NCBI GenBank assembly: GCA_046327915.1
Contig: JAXLXO010000032.1
Coordinates: 7,410-71,409, forward strand
DNA: 64,000 bases
Origin: VGTK01 sp046327915
GTDB taxonomy: Bacteria > Desulfobacterota > Binatia > UBA12015
Direction of reading: 5' to 3'
Shown: positions 26,310-35,273 of the stretch, piece after piece
How positions within the stretch are numbered: position 1 is the first letter of the stretch
Layout of the letters: the number at the start of each line of letters is the position of its first letter
Notes under the pieces: generated by a model
Told to the model about the DNA's origin: nothing
Seen by the model: the letters and a program-made list of their open reading frames with translations, nothing else
Databases searched by the model: none
Translations under genes and position numbers: made by a program

Positions 26310-27170
26310 CTACGTGTCGCGCTCCCCTTCGGCGGTGCGCAGCGCCGCGGACGGGTCGCCCGACAGATCCGCCTTCAGGAACTCCGCGGACTCGGGCAGC
26401 GCCATCGACACGTTGTTCGCGTCCATCACGCGGACTCGGGCATTTCGTGCCTTGACGCCGAGCACGTGGCCGCCGTGGCGGCGGTCGCTCGACAGCGCGT
26501 GCAGGTGGTAGCCCGGGACGTTGAACGTGCGCGCGTACGCCGGCGACCAGAAGCCGAGCAGCGTTCCTTCGAGCCCGTGGAAGGTGAAGTCGGCCTGGTG
26601 GCTCGTAGCGGTGACCAGGTCGGTGCCCGACACCGACCGGCACGCGACGCGATAGTGCAGCTCGTCGAAGACGCCGTCGACGCGGATCGCTGCGAACAGG
26701 TTCGGTGACGTACGCAGCGCGTCGAGCTGTGCGCACAGGTCGTCCCAGCTCGAGACCTCGGCGAGCGTGCCCGTGCGGTCCGCCTCGAACTCCGTGCTGA
26801 CCCAGAACGGCGCGGTCGCGTCGTCGCCGGCCTCGACCACCGAGCCGTCGGCGCGCGCGTGCCAGACGCGGCCGTCGAGCATCACACCCTCGCCGTCGAG
26901 CGAGTCGAAGGTGCCGAGGCCGAAGTCGCCGTGCGTGCGGATCGTGCCGACCGTCACGCAGCCCTGGTAGACGCCCTGCACCAGCGCCGCCGACGTCGAG
27001 ACCTGGAACACCGTGTGGTGCTCGACGCCGAGCGCCTTCGCGAGCGCGTCCTGCACGACGTGGTCCAGCGACTCGCCGCTTTCGCGGCAGCGCTTCTGGA
27101 GCGCGTCGTGCAGCGACGCGGAGACGTTCACGCGAAGCGGCCTGCTGCCGGGAATGCCGGAGTGCGCCAT
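26310..27170 (-). CDS. alpha-acetolactate decarboxylase with N-terminal ribbon-helix-helix domain
   Basis: A 286-residue protein from ATG 27170. Residues 52-286 match alpha-acetolactate decarboxylase, which makes acetoin from acetolactate: HTVFQVSTSAALVQGVYQG, IRTHGDFGLGTFDSLDGEG, FGVLTEF-like segment, NLFAAIRVDGVF, and zinc ligands His222, His224 (GYHLHAL) and His235 (GGHVLG). Residues 12-48 (LRVNVSASLHDAL then SLDHVVQDALAKALG) have the strand-helix-helix pattern of a ribbon-helix-helix DNA-binding domain. This lead is longer than the usual enzyme N-terminus and has no signal peptide, so the protein should be cytoplasmic. Spacing to thiolase is 19 bp. Whether it binds DNA is untested inference. 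Confidence 0.88.
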   Translation of the reverse strand: MAHSGIPGSRPLRVNVSASLHDALQKRCRESGESLDHVVQDALAKALGVEHHTVFQVSTSAALVQGVYQGCVTVGTIRTHGDFGLGTFDSLDGEGVMLDGRVWHARADGSVVEAGDDATAPFWVSTEFEADRTGTLAEVSSWDDLCAQLDALRTSPNLFAAIRVDGVFDELHYRVACRSVSGTDLVTATSHQADFTFHGLEGTLLGFWSPAYARTFNVPGYHLHALSSDRRHGGHVLGVKARNARVRVMDANNVSMALPESAEFLKADLSGDPSAALRTAEGERDT

Positions 27171-27189
27171 GGCAGCAGGCCGATCCGGA

Positions 27190-28347
27190 TCAGACGGCCT
27201 CGACCACCATCGCCATGCCCATGCCGCCGCCGGCACACATCGACACGAGCCCGAGCCGCTTGCCGCGACGGCGCAGCTCGTGGACCATCGTCACCACCAT
27301 GCGCGCGCCGGTCGCGGCGATCGGATGGCCGAGGCTGCAGCCACTGCCGTTCACGTTGCAGATCTCCTGCGGGATGCCGAGCGCGCGCGTCGCCGCGACC
27401 GGCACCGAGCAGAACGCCTCGTTGATCTCGAACAGGTCGATGTCGCCCTGCTTCAGGCCGGCGCGCGCGATCGCCTTCGGGATCGCGTCGATCGGCGCCA
27501 TGCCGGTGCGCGCCGGCGCGACGCCGACCGACGCCCACGAGCGGATCTTCGCGAGCGGCGCGAAGCCGTTCGACGCGGCGTAGTCGGGGTCCATCAGCAG
27601 GACCGCGGCGGCGGCGTCGTTGAGGCCGGCCGCGTTGCCCGCGGTCACGGTGAAGCCGGGGATCTCCGGGTGCAGGGCCTTCAGGTCCGCCATGCCCTCG
27701 ACCGTCAAGCCACGACGCGGGTGCTCGTCGGTGTCGAACACGCCGCCCGAGGTCTCCACCGGCACGATCTGATCCTTGAAGGCGCCCGACTCGATGCTCG
27801 CGATCGCGCGGCCGTGGCTGTAGACCGCCCACTCGTCGACGTCCTTGCGCGTCAGCTTCGCCTCGACCGCGGTGTTGTGTCCGACGGTGATCGACATGTC
27901 GAAGGCGGGCGCGTCGGGCGTCTCGGGGTGCGACGGCGACATCCACGGCGACGGGTCGGCACCCGGCGCGAGACGCTTGGTGAGCATCGGCATCGTGCTC
28001 ATGCTCTCGGTGCCGCCCGCGAGGACGACGCGGTCCATGCCCGCCGCGATCGAGCCCGCGCCGATCGAGATCGCGCCGAGTCCGGCCGCGCAGTGACGGT
28101 TGGTCGCGAGGCCCGGAACGCTCTGCAGCCCGAGCACGACCGCGGTGTGGCGCGCGATCACGCCGCCCCCCTGCAGGCTCTCGGCGATCACCACGTCGTC
28201 GATCTCCTTCGGGTCGATCTTCGAGCGCTCGACGACCCCCTTCACCGCGACCTCGGCGAGCTGGAACGCGTCCTTCGACACCAGCGCTCCCTTGCGGGCG
28301 CGGGCGATGGGCGTGCGGACGGCGGTGACGATCACGGGGTTCTTCAT
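27190..28347 (-). CDS. thiolase family acetyl-CoA C-acyltransferase
   Basis: A 385-residue thiolase of normal length. It starts MKNPVIVTAVRTPIARARKG. The acyl-accepting Cys86 lies in NRHCAAGLGAIS, and the catalytic region continues with AGGTESMSTMPM. The C-terminal half holds NEAFCSVPVAA, NGSGCSLGHPIAATGAR with the catalytic His, and MCAGGGMGMA with the second active Cys. It either joins or cleaves acyl-CoA; degradative beta-ketothiolase is the more likely class, given the catabolic genes in the window. First gene of the operon with acetolactate decarboxylase and a GNAT-like protein. Confidence 0.94.
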   Translation of the reverse strand: MKNPVIVTAVRTPIARARKGALVSKDAFQLAEVAVKGVVERSKIDPKEIDDVVIAESLQGGGVIARHTAVVLGLQSVPGLATNRHCAAGLGAISIGAGSIAAGMDRVVLAGGTESMSTMPMLTKRLAPGADPSPWMSPSHPETPDAPAFDMSITVGHNTAVEAKLTRKDVDEWAVYSHGRAIASIESGAFKDQIVPVETSGGVFDTDEHPRRGLTVEGMADLKALHPEIPGFTVTAGNAAGLNDAAAAVLLMDPDYAASNGFAPLAKIRSWASVGVAPARTGMAPIDAIPKAIARAGLKQGDIDLFEINEAFCSVPVAATRALGIPQEICNVNGSGCSLGHPIAATGARMVVTMVHELRRRGKRLGLVSMCAGGGMGMAMVVEAV

Positions 28348-28490
28348 CTCGGGCTCCTTGGCTGGGACGGGCGGGAAACGAGCCAGCCGTACATCAGGAG
28401 CCGTCGGATGAACAGAGCTTCGGAACCGGGGTTGCAGCGAGCGGGAATTGCACCTTTTCGAGGGATCCCGACTGTGATTTGTCTCCCGGG

Positions 28491-31400
28491 ATGCACGCGA
28501 CCCCCCGACGTCTCGCTCGCCTTCTGGCGATCCTCGTCCTCGTCCCGCTGGCGCTCGCGCCCCGGGCGCAGGCCGCCTTCACGACCTTCGAGAGCGGCCA
28601 GGTGCGGCCGCTCGCACTGACGCCGGACGGCACGCGGCTCCTCGCCGTGAACACGCCGGACAACCAGCTCGAGGTCTTCGACGTGACGGCGAGCGGCCTC
28701 ACGCACGCGGCGTCGGTGCCGGTCGGCCTCGAGCCGGTCGCGGTCGCCGTGCGCGGCAACGGCGAGGCGTGGGTGGTGAACCACCTCTCGGACAGCATCA
28801 GCATCGTGGATCTCGCCGCCACGACGCCGCACGTCGTGCGGACGCTGCTGGTCGGCGACGAGCCGCGCGACATCGTGTTCGCCGGCCCGGGCGGCAATCG
28901 CGCGTTCATCACCACCGCACACCGCGGCCAGCAGCGCATCAGCCCCGACCTCGCCGGCGTGCCGGGCGCGGGCGATCCGCAGCTCACGACGCCCGGCGTC
29001 GGCCGCGCCGACGTCTGGGTGTTCGACGCGACGAGCCTCGGCGCGACGCTCGGCGGCGTTCCGCTGCGCATCGTCACGCTGTTCGGCGACACGCCGCGCG
29101 CGCTCGCCGCCAGCGCCGACGGCTCGACCGTCTACGCGGCGGTCTTCAAGTCCGGCAACCTCACGACGACCGTCAACGAGGGGCTGGTCTGCAACGGCTT
29201 CGGCAGCGCGGCGCCGTGCCTCTCGCCGCAGGGCTTCGCGATGCCGGGCGGCCTGCCGCCGCCGAGCACCGACGCCTTCGGCGAGCCGGCGCCCGAGACC
29301 GGGCTCATCGTCAAGTACGATACCCAGTCCAGCAAGTGGCTCGACGAGCTCGGCCGTGACTGGAGCCCGGCGGTGCGCTTCAGCCTGCCCGACCGCGACG
29401 TGTTCGCGATCGACGCGACCACGCTCGCGCAGACCACCGCGTGGAGCGGCGTCGGCACGACGCTCTTCAACATGGCGGTGAACCCGGTGAGCGGCGAGGT
29501 CTACGTCTCGAACACCGAGGCGCGGAACGAGGTCCGCTTCGAGGGCCCCGGAGTCTTCGGCAACAGCACCGTGCAGGGACATCTCGCCGAGGCGCGCGTC
29601 GCGATCCTCGACGGGGCGACGGTCACGTCGCGCCACCTGAACAAGCACATCGACTACGACGTCCGGCCCGCGCCGGCAGGCGTCAAGGACCACAGCCTCG
29701 CGACCCCGACCGGCATGGCGGTGTCGGCCGACGGCACGACGCTCTACGTCGCCGCGTTCGGCTCGTCGAAGATCGGCGTGCTGCCGACCGCGAGCCTCGC
29801 CGATGACTCGTTCGATCCCGTCACCGCGAGCACCGGCTACATCCCCGTGAGCGGCGGCGGACCGACGGGCCTCGTGCTCGACGCCGCGCGCCAGCGCCTC
29901 TACGTGCTCACGCGCTTCGACGACGCCGTGTCGGTGGTCGACCTCGCCGGAACGCCGGCCGAGTCGGCGCACCTCCCGCTGCACAACCCCGAGCCCGCGA
30001 AGGTCGTGAACGGCCGGCGCTTCCTCTACGACGCGAATCTGACGTCGAGCAACGGCGAGGCGTCGTGCTCGAGCTGCCACATCTTCGGCGACATGGACGA
30101 TCTCGCCTGGGATCTCGGCAACCCCGACGACAAGGTCAAGAAGAACCCGATCCCGATCAATCTCGCCATTGCGATCACGTTCGGCGCGGTCAACCTGCCC
30201 GCGCCGATCAACGGCAGCGGCCTGGTCGACGACTTCCACCCGATGAAGGGCCCCATGACGACGCAGACGCTGCGCGGGCTCCTCGGCAGCGGCGCCATGC
30301 ACTGGCGCGGCGACCGGTCGAACCCGCCCGGAACCCCGGGCTCGGCGTTCAACGAGGTGATCTCGTTCAACAACTTCAATCCCGCATTCCCCGGGCTGGT
30401 GGGACGCGAGAGCGAGCTCGCGCCGGCCGACATGCAGAAGTTCACCGACTTCGCGCTCGAGATCATGCTGCCGCCGAACCCGAACCGCGCGATCGACAAC
30501 TCGCTCACGCCGGCGCAGCAGGCCGGCCACGACTTCTACTTCGGCGCGCGGCGCTCCGACGGCCTCGCCAACGACATCAACGGACAGCAGCTCGGCTTCA
30601 ACTGCAACGGCTGCCACGAGGTCGATCCGGCCGAGGGTGAGTTCGGCACCAGCAGGCGCGCGAGCTTCGAGAACGAGGAGCAGATCTTCAAGATCCCGCA
30701 CCTGCGCAACATGTATCAGAAGGTCGGCATGTTCGGCGTCGCCGACGTGCCGTTCGAGGATCCGCTGAACATGCCCTTCCAGGGCGACCAGATCCGCGGC
30801 TTCGGCTTCCTGCACGACGGCAGCACCGACACGCTGTTCACCTTCCTGAACGCGGTGGTGTTCAGCGGCCACAGCTTCGGCGGCTCGGCGGTCGGCTTCC
30901 AGAACAACACGCAGCGCCGCAACGTCGAGCAGTTCGTGCTCGCGTTCGACACCAACTTCGCCCCCGCGGTCGGACAGCAGGTGACGCTCGACGCGGCGGG
31001 CGCGTCCGTCGCCGGTCCGCGCGTGAGCGTGCTCGAGACGCGCGCCGCGGTCGGCGACTGCGACCTCGTCGCCAAGGCCACCGTCGGCGGCACGCCGCGC
31101 GGCTGGGTGCTTCAGGCCGGCGGGCTCTTCCAGAGCGACCGCGCCGCCGAGGCGCCGGTCAGCGACGCGGCGCTGCGCGCGCTCGCGCAGACCGCCGGGC
31201 AGGAGATCACGTTCACCTGCGTGCCGCCGGGCTCGGGCCAGCGCATCGGCGTCGATCGCGACGACGACGGCTTCTTCGACCTGGACGAGATCGACGCCGG
31301 CACCGATCCGGCGGACCCGGCGAGCTACCCGGGTGCCGTGCAGGTGATCGGCGTCCGCGCGACGAGCCTGGTGCTGAACGACGACCCGACGCCGCCCCTC

Positions 31401-31943
31401 GATCCTGCCAAGCGCAAGATCCGTCTGCGCTCCGCGAAGAAGGGCACGGCGCCGAGCGGCGTCATCGTGCCGGCGCAGGGCGGCAGCGGCGACCCGACGC
31501 TCAACGGCGCGACCATCACCGTGTATCGTCCGGACGGGAGCGGCATGCCGGTCACGATCGCGCTGCCGGCCGCGGGCTGGCGCGCCAGCGGCGGCACGCC
31601 TGCGAAGCGCTTCCTCTACTCCGACCCGAGAGGGACCGCGGGTCCGATCCGCTCCGTGCAGGTCACGTCGCGCGCGCTCACCCTGCGCGGCACCGGCGCC
31701 GCGCTGTTCTCGCTCGCCGACGCGCCGCAGGGCTCGGTGGCGGTGCGCGTCAAGCTCGGCAGCGAGGTCGAGTTCTGCGCCGCGGCTCCGGCGAAGACGA
31801 GTGCCGCGACGAGCAACGACAGCACGTCGCGGTTCGTGGGCGCGCCGAACACGGCGGCGCCGGCGGTGTGTCCGCCGCTGCCGGTGGTCGGATCGACGTC
31901 GCGCGCATTCCTCGTCGAGACGAAAAGCCTGATCGGCTTCTGA
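28491..31943 (+). CDS. beta-propeller plus di-heme cytochrome c protein, exported
   Basis: An 1150-residue exported protein. ATG 28491 is preferred because the signal peptide (RRLARLLAILVLVPLALAP) follows directly; a TTG at 28479 is in frame. The first ~500 residues are a YncE/SMP-30-like propeller (repeats such as RPLALTPDGTRLLAV, GEAWVVNHLSDSISIVDL). Then come two heme-c sites, CSSCH at residues 526-530 and CNGCH at 705-709, in a MauG/cytochrome-peroxidase-like region (NPIPINLAIA, MHWRGDR, FKIPHLRNMY). The last ~230 residues hold a calcium-type DRDDDGFFDLDEIDAGTDP repeat and a beta-rich tail. Periplasmic or surface redox role inferred; electron partner unknown. Confidence 0.85.
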   Translation: MHATPRRLARLLAILVLVPLALAPRAQAAFTTFESGQVRPLALTPDGTRLLAVNTPDNQLEVFDVTASGLTHAASVPVGLEPVAVAVRGNGEAWVVNHLSDSISIVDLAATTPHVVRTLLVGDEPRDIVFAGPGGNRAFITTAHRGQQRISPDLAGVPGAGDPQLTTPGVGRADVWVFDATSLGATLGGVPLRIVTLFGDTPRALAASADGSTVYAAVFKSGNLTTTVNEGLVCNGFGSAAPCLSPQGFAMPGGLPPPSTDAFGEPAPETGLIVKYDTQSSKWLDELGRDWSPAVRFSLPDRDVFAIDATTLAQTTAWSGVGTTLFNMAVNPVSGEVYVSNTEARNEVRFEGPGVFGNSTVQGHLAEARVAILDGATVTSRHLNKHIDYDVRPAPAGVKDHSLATPTGMAVSADGTTLYVAAFGSSKIGVLPTASLADDSFDPVTASTGYIPVSGGGPTGLVLDAARQRLYVLTRFDDAVSVVDLAGTPAESAHLPLHNPEPAKVVNGRRFLYDANLTSSNGEASCSSCHIFGDMDDLAWDLGNPDDKVKKNPIPINLAIAITFGAVNLPAPINGSGLVDDFHPMKGPMTTQTLRGLLGSGAMHWRGDRSNPPGTPGSAFNEVISFNNFNPAFPGLVGRESELAPADMQKFTDFALEIMLPPNPNRAIDNSLTPAQQAGHDFYFGARRSDGLANDINGQQLGFNCNGCHEVDPAEGEFGTSRRASFENEEQIFKIPHLRNMYQKVGMFGVADVPFEDPLNMPFQGDQIRGFGFLHDGSTDTLFTFLNAVVFSGHSFGGSAVGFQNNTQRRNVEQFVLAFDTNFAPAVGQQVTLDAAGASVAGPRVSVLETRAAVGDCDLVAKATVGGTPRGWVLQAGGLFQSDRAAEAPVSDAALRALAQTAGQEITFTCVPPGSGQRIGVDRDDDGFFDLDEIDAGTDPADPASYPGAVQVIGVRATSLVLNDDPTPPLDPAKRKIRLRSAKKGTAPSGVIVPAQGGSGDPTLNGATITVYRPDGSGMPVTIALPAAGWRASGGTPAKRFLYSDPRGTAGPIRSVQVTSRALTLRGTGAALFSLADAPQGSVAVRVKLGSEVEFCAAAPAKTSAATSNDSTSRFVGAPNTAAPAVCPPLPVVGSTSRAFLVETKSLIGF

Positions 31944-31945
31944 CG

Positions 31946-31989
31946 GACGAGAGGGCGCGCGGGTCGGAACACCCGCGCGCCCTCTCGTC
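31946..31989. terminator. strong bidirectional terminator hairpin (19-bp perfect stem)
   Basis: The arms 31946-31964 and 31971-31989 are exactly complementary over 19 bp, with a 6-nt loop cggaac. The hairpin starts 3 bp after the stop of the propeller-cytochrome gene and lies between it and the convergent oxygenase-like gene. Length and position make a terminator very likely, although the T-run is missing on both sides. Confidence 0.75.
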
Positions 31990-32011
31990 GGTCGGCGACG
32001 GCGCGCGCTTC

Positions 32012-32833
32012 TCAGCCGCGCGCCGGAACGAGCCGCGCGAGCACCCGCCGCGCGCGGCGGACCTCCCAGCGGAGCCGTTCCACGCGGCGGTCCCAGCGCT
32101 GCGCGTCGACCACGGCCCGCGCCTCCGCGGCCAGCTCCGGCGCAAGCGGCGGGCTCGCGACGCGCGACACACCGTGCTGCCGCGCGACGTACGCCGCGAG
32201 CGCCGGACCCGACTCCCACGACGTGATCAGGCAGTAGCGCGGCGCCGGGCCGGGGTGCCAGACGGCGTGCCACAGGCGCTGCGTGTCGATGATCAGCTGC
32301 GCGCCCGCGGGCAGCGGGATGCGCGTCTCGGTCGACGCGTCGGCCGGGTCCTCGCGCAGGATCATCATCGAGTCGCGGTCGTCGGTGAGGTTGTAGAAGC
32401 CGCGCACGACCCAGCCGGTGCCGGGCGGGTTCAGGTGGTTGTTGTCGTCGACGTGCAGGTTGCGCACCGCCTGCGCGTAGGTCGTCGGCTGCAGCTCGAT
32501 CACGCGGCAGCGTCCGACGTTGGCGCCCGGCTCGAGCGCGCGGGCGACGAGACGCGGCGCCCGGCTCGCGTTCTCCTCGACCCAGACGCCGTCCTTGTCG
32601 GTGCGCGGCGGCACGTGGTTGAAGAACGCGTTGCACTCGACCGTCCCCGACGCGCTCGCGAGCGGCGCGAAGCGGGTGTCGCCCGACGACTTCCAGTCGA
32701 CGTACGCGACGCTCTCCCACTCGCGCGGGTCGCGCGCCTGCTCGTGGGGATCGAGAACGACGTAGCCGGTCTCGTCGAGCGCGGGAATGCGCAGGTGCGC
32801 CGACAGCCGCTTGCGTCGCCAGGGGATCATCAC
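32012..32833 (-). CDS. putative 2-oxoglutarate/Fe(II)-dependent oxygenase-like protein
   Basis: A 273-residue cytoplasmic protein without signal peptide. I recognise no named family, but the centre carries the double-stranded beta-helix ligand set: His127-x-Asp129 in NLHVDDNNHL, His189 in QRLWHAVW, and Arg199 ten residues later (PRYCLITSW), the usual spacing for the 2OG-binding arginine. Strands such as WVVRGFYNLTDD and IPLPAGAQLIIDT fit the fold. The N-terminus (LDETGYVVLDPHEQ) and the arginine-rich helical C-terminus are unassigned. It is 43 bp downstream of the aldolase gene. Hydroxylation of a protein or small molecule is inference. Confidence 0.6.
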   Translation of the reverse strand: MMIPWRRKRLSAHLRIPALDETGYVVLDPHEQARDPREWESVAYVDWKSSGDTRFAPLASASGTVECNAFFNHVPPRTDKDGVWVEENASRAPRLVARALEPGANVGRCRVIELQPTTYAQAVRNLHVDDNNHLNPPGTGWVVRGFYNLTDDRDSMMILREDPADASTETRIPLPAGAQLIIDTQRLWHAVWHPGPAPRYCLITSWESGPALAAYVARQHGVSRVASPPLAPELAAEARAVVDAQRWDRRVERLRWEVRRARRVLARLVPARG

Positions 32834-32876
32834 TCGGTGCGCAGCGTAGTCGATGGCGCGGCAGGAGTCAGGCGCG

Positions 32877-33794
32877 TCACGCCTTGCCGCTGCCGCCCAG
32901 GATCCGGATGCGCGCCGCGGTCTCGTCGCGGATCGCGCCCTCGACCTCGCCCATGAGCTCGTAGAGGTTGAACAGGTCGGGGCGTTCGACGAGCACCCGG
33001 CGCAGACGGACGAGCGCCGCGAGACGCAGGTCGGAGTCGGTGTTGACCTTGGCGACGCCGCGCGCGATCGCCTGCCGGATCAGCTCCGGCGGGACACCCT
33101 GCGCGTGCGGCAGCTTCGCGCCGTAGCGCTCCGCGACCGCGATCGCCTCGGGCGCCATCGACGACGCACCGTGCAGCACGATCGGCTGCGGGATGCGTCC
33201 GGCGATCTCGGAGAGCCGGTCGAGGTCGAGGTGCGGCGTGCCCTTGAACTTGTAGGCTCCGTGCGAGGTACCGATCGCGATCGCCAGCGCGTCGACGCCG
33301 GTCTCGCGCGCGAAGCGCACCGCCTGCTCGGGATCCGTGAGCATGCTGCGCACCTCGGTCTCGCCGAGGTCCTCGATGCCGCCGAGCGTGCCGAGCTCGG
33401 CCTCGACGTGCACGCCGCGCGCGTGCGCGTACTCGACGACGTGCGCGGTGGCGCGCATGTTCTCGTCGTACGTCTCCCGGGACGCGTCGATCATCACCGA
33501 GGTGTAGCCGGCGTCGACCGCGGCGCGCGCCAGCTCCTCGCTCTTGCCGTGGTCGAGGTGCAGCGCGACCGGCGCGTCCGCCTGCTCGGCGAGCACGCGG
33601 ACGATCGCCACCGCCGCGGCGAGCCCCATGTGCTTGACCGCGCCCTCGGACGTCTGCACCAGCAGGGGTGCCTTCTCGTCGGCGGCCGCCCGGATCACGC
33701 CGCGCGCGGACTCGAGGTCGTAGGCGTTGAAGCCGCCGAGCGCCCAGCCCTCGCGTCGTGCCCGCACCAGCCACTCCTTCGGGTTCACCAGCAT
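32877..33794 (-). CDS. class II fructose-bisphosphate aldolase family protein
   Basis: A 305-residue class II (zinc) aldolase. Signature residues are present: GGFNAYDLES, PVALHLDHGKS with the first zinc His and the catalytic Asp, the EAELGTLGG loop, IAIGTSHGAYKF with the next zinc His, PIVLHGASS with the third, and KVNTDSDLR for phosphate binding. The length fits the ketose-bisphosphate aldolase group that includes fructose- and tagatose-bisphosphate enzymes, so exact sugar is open. Reaction: reversible cleavage to dihydroxyacetone phosphate and an aldehyde. The oxygenase-like gene follows 43 bp later. No other glycolytic gene adjoins it. Confidence 0.92.
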   Translation of the reverse strand: MLVNPKEWLVRARREGWALGGFNAYDLESARGVIRAAADEKAPLLVQTSEGAVKHMGLAAAVAIVRVLAEQADAPVALHLDHGKSEELARAAVDAGYTSVMIDASRETYDENMRATAHVVEYAHARGVHVEAELGTLGGIEDLGETEVRSMLTDPEQAVRFARETGVDALAIAIGTSHGAYKFKGTPHLDLDRLSEIAGRIPQPIVLHGASSMAPEAIAVAERYGAKLPHAQGVPPELIRQAIARGVAKVNTDSDLRLAALVRLRRVLVERPDLFNLYELMGEVEGAIRDETAARIRILGGSGKA

Positions 33795-33920
33795 CGCCTT
33801 GCCTCCCGGCTCCGACCGCTATCCGGGCGCCGGAGCTGCGGCCAGACGGCACGTCCCCGAGCGTGCGCTCCGCGAGCCGTTTGCGCGGATGGCGCCGTTC
33901 CCGCTACCGCTCGCGAGCCG

Positions 33921-35273
33921 ATGCCGCTGCAGATGACCTTTCTCGACCACGCCGGCTTCGTGCTCGAGCACGGCGACGTCCGGCTCGCGACCGACCCGTG
34001 GGGCGTCGGCGACGCCTTCCTGCACGGCTGGCGGCGCCAGAGCTCGGCCCCGTTCCCGATGGACGAGCTCGCGCGCGCGACCCACCTCTGGTTCTCGCAC
34101 GAGCATGCCGACCACTTCTCGCCCGCGACGCTGCGCGCGATTCCGGCCGAGGCCCGCGCGCGGATGCGCGTGCTCTACCAGGCGACGCGCGACCGTACGC
34201 TGCTCGACTACTGCCGCTCTCTGGGCTTCGCCGAGACGATCGAGCTGCCGCACCTCGCGTGGCTCCGACTCGGCGACGACTTCCGCGTCCGCTGCGGGCA
34301 CGCGTTCGGCGGCGACTCGTGGCTGCTGGTCGTCGCCGGCGGCACGCGCTTCCTGAACCTGAACGACTGCATCTGCGAGGACGATCTCGCGCTGCACGAC
34401 CTCGCGCGCGAGGTCGGCGCGATCGACGCGCTGCTCGCGCAGTACAGCGTCGGCAGCTGGCTCGGCAATCCGGAGGACGGCGCGTGGCGCACCGCCGAGC
34501 CGGCCCGCGCTCTCGACGTGCTGCGCCGCAAGTGCGCCGCCCTCGCGCCGCGCCAGACCATCCCGGGAGCGAGCTTCTTCTGCTTCTCCCACCCGGAGAA
34601 TCTCTACTTGAACGACGCGCTCGTCTCGCCGGCCGAGGCGCTGCGCGCGATCGCCGCGGGCGGCAGCGAGCCCGTGCTGCCGTACGTCGGCGACCGCTGG
34701 ACCGTCGGCGCATCGTGGACCGGCAACGAGGCGAGCGTCGCGCGCTGGGACGCCGACCGCGCGACCTGCATCGCCGCGGGTCCGAGCGCGCCCGCGCCGC
34801 AGCGGATCGAGCGCTCGACGCTGTGCGACGAGGCCGCGGGGTACGTCGCGCGCACGCGTGCGGCGAACCCCGCGTGGCGCCTGATGCGCAGGCGTCCGGT
34901 CGTGCTCGCCTTCTTCGACGCGCCCGGCCTTCTGCTGCGCCTCGACGACGACGGCCTCGCGAGCGCGGCGCCGGGCGCCACGCCCGACGTCACTCTCGCG
35001 ACCGAGAGCCTGCTGCACTGCCTGCGCGATCTGCGCGGCGCCAACACGCTGCTTGTCAACGGACGCTTCCGCGTGCGCGACCGCGAGAGCATGGACGCCT
35101 TCTTCGCGCACTTCGCGGCCTGCGCCGCGAACCGCCGCGGGCGGCGCCTCACCGTGGGCAGGCTGATCACGCTCCGCCTGGAGCTGTGGCGCACGCTCGT
35201 CCGGCGGCGGCTCTTCGCCGCGGCACCGTGGGCCTTCCGCCGCACGGCGACGAGGGCGACGCCGCCGCGCTAG
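33921..35273 (+). CDS. MBL-fold metallo-hydrolase (CMAH/UlaG-like)
   Basis: A 450-residue protein from ATG 33921. The metallo-beta-lactamase motif is SHEHADHFS (His60, His62, Asp64, His65), inside LWFSHEHADH; other ligand regions are GDSWLL and LNLNDCICEDD. The order and the long C-terminal part (residues ~250-450, with LLHCLRDLRGANTLLVNGRF) recall UlaG/CMP-NeuAc-hydroxylase-like MBL proteins that act on sugars or lipids. No signal peptide. The stop shares the palindrome CTAG with the convergent transporter gene. Substrate unknown. Confidence 0.85.
   Translation: MPLQMTFLDHAGFVLEHGDVRLATDPWGVGDAFLHGWRRQSSAPFPMDELARATHLWFSHEHADHFSPATLRAIPAEARARMRVLYQATRDRTLLDYCRSLGFAETIELPHLAWLRLGDDFRVRCGHAFGGDSWLLVVAGGTRFLNLNDCICEDDLALHDLAREVGAIDALLAQYSVGSWLGNPEDGAWRTAEPARALDVLRRKCAALAPRQTIPGASFFCFSHPENLYLNDALVSPAEALRAIAAGGSEPVLPYVGDRWTVGASWTGNEASVARWDADRATCIAAGPSAPAPQRIERSTLCDEAAGYVARTRAANPAWRLMRRRPVVLAFFDAPGLLLRLDDDGLASAAPGATPDVTLATESLLHCLRDLRGANTLLVNGRFRVRDRESMDAFFAHFAACAANRRGRRLTVGRLITLRLELWRTLVRRRLFAAAPWAFRRTATRATPPR

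Noticed and set aside
28448..28478. ttgcac with tgtgat as a promoter before the propeller gene
   Set aside because: Spacing of 19 bp and only partial matches; the inferred transcript start would be nearly on the ATG.
28344..32720. 1458-codon open frame on the minus strand
   Set aside because: It lies opposite the propeller-cytochrome gene, is Arg/Ala-rich with no domain pattern, and arises from GC3 bias on the coding strand.
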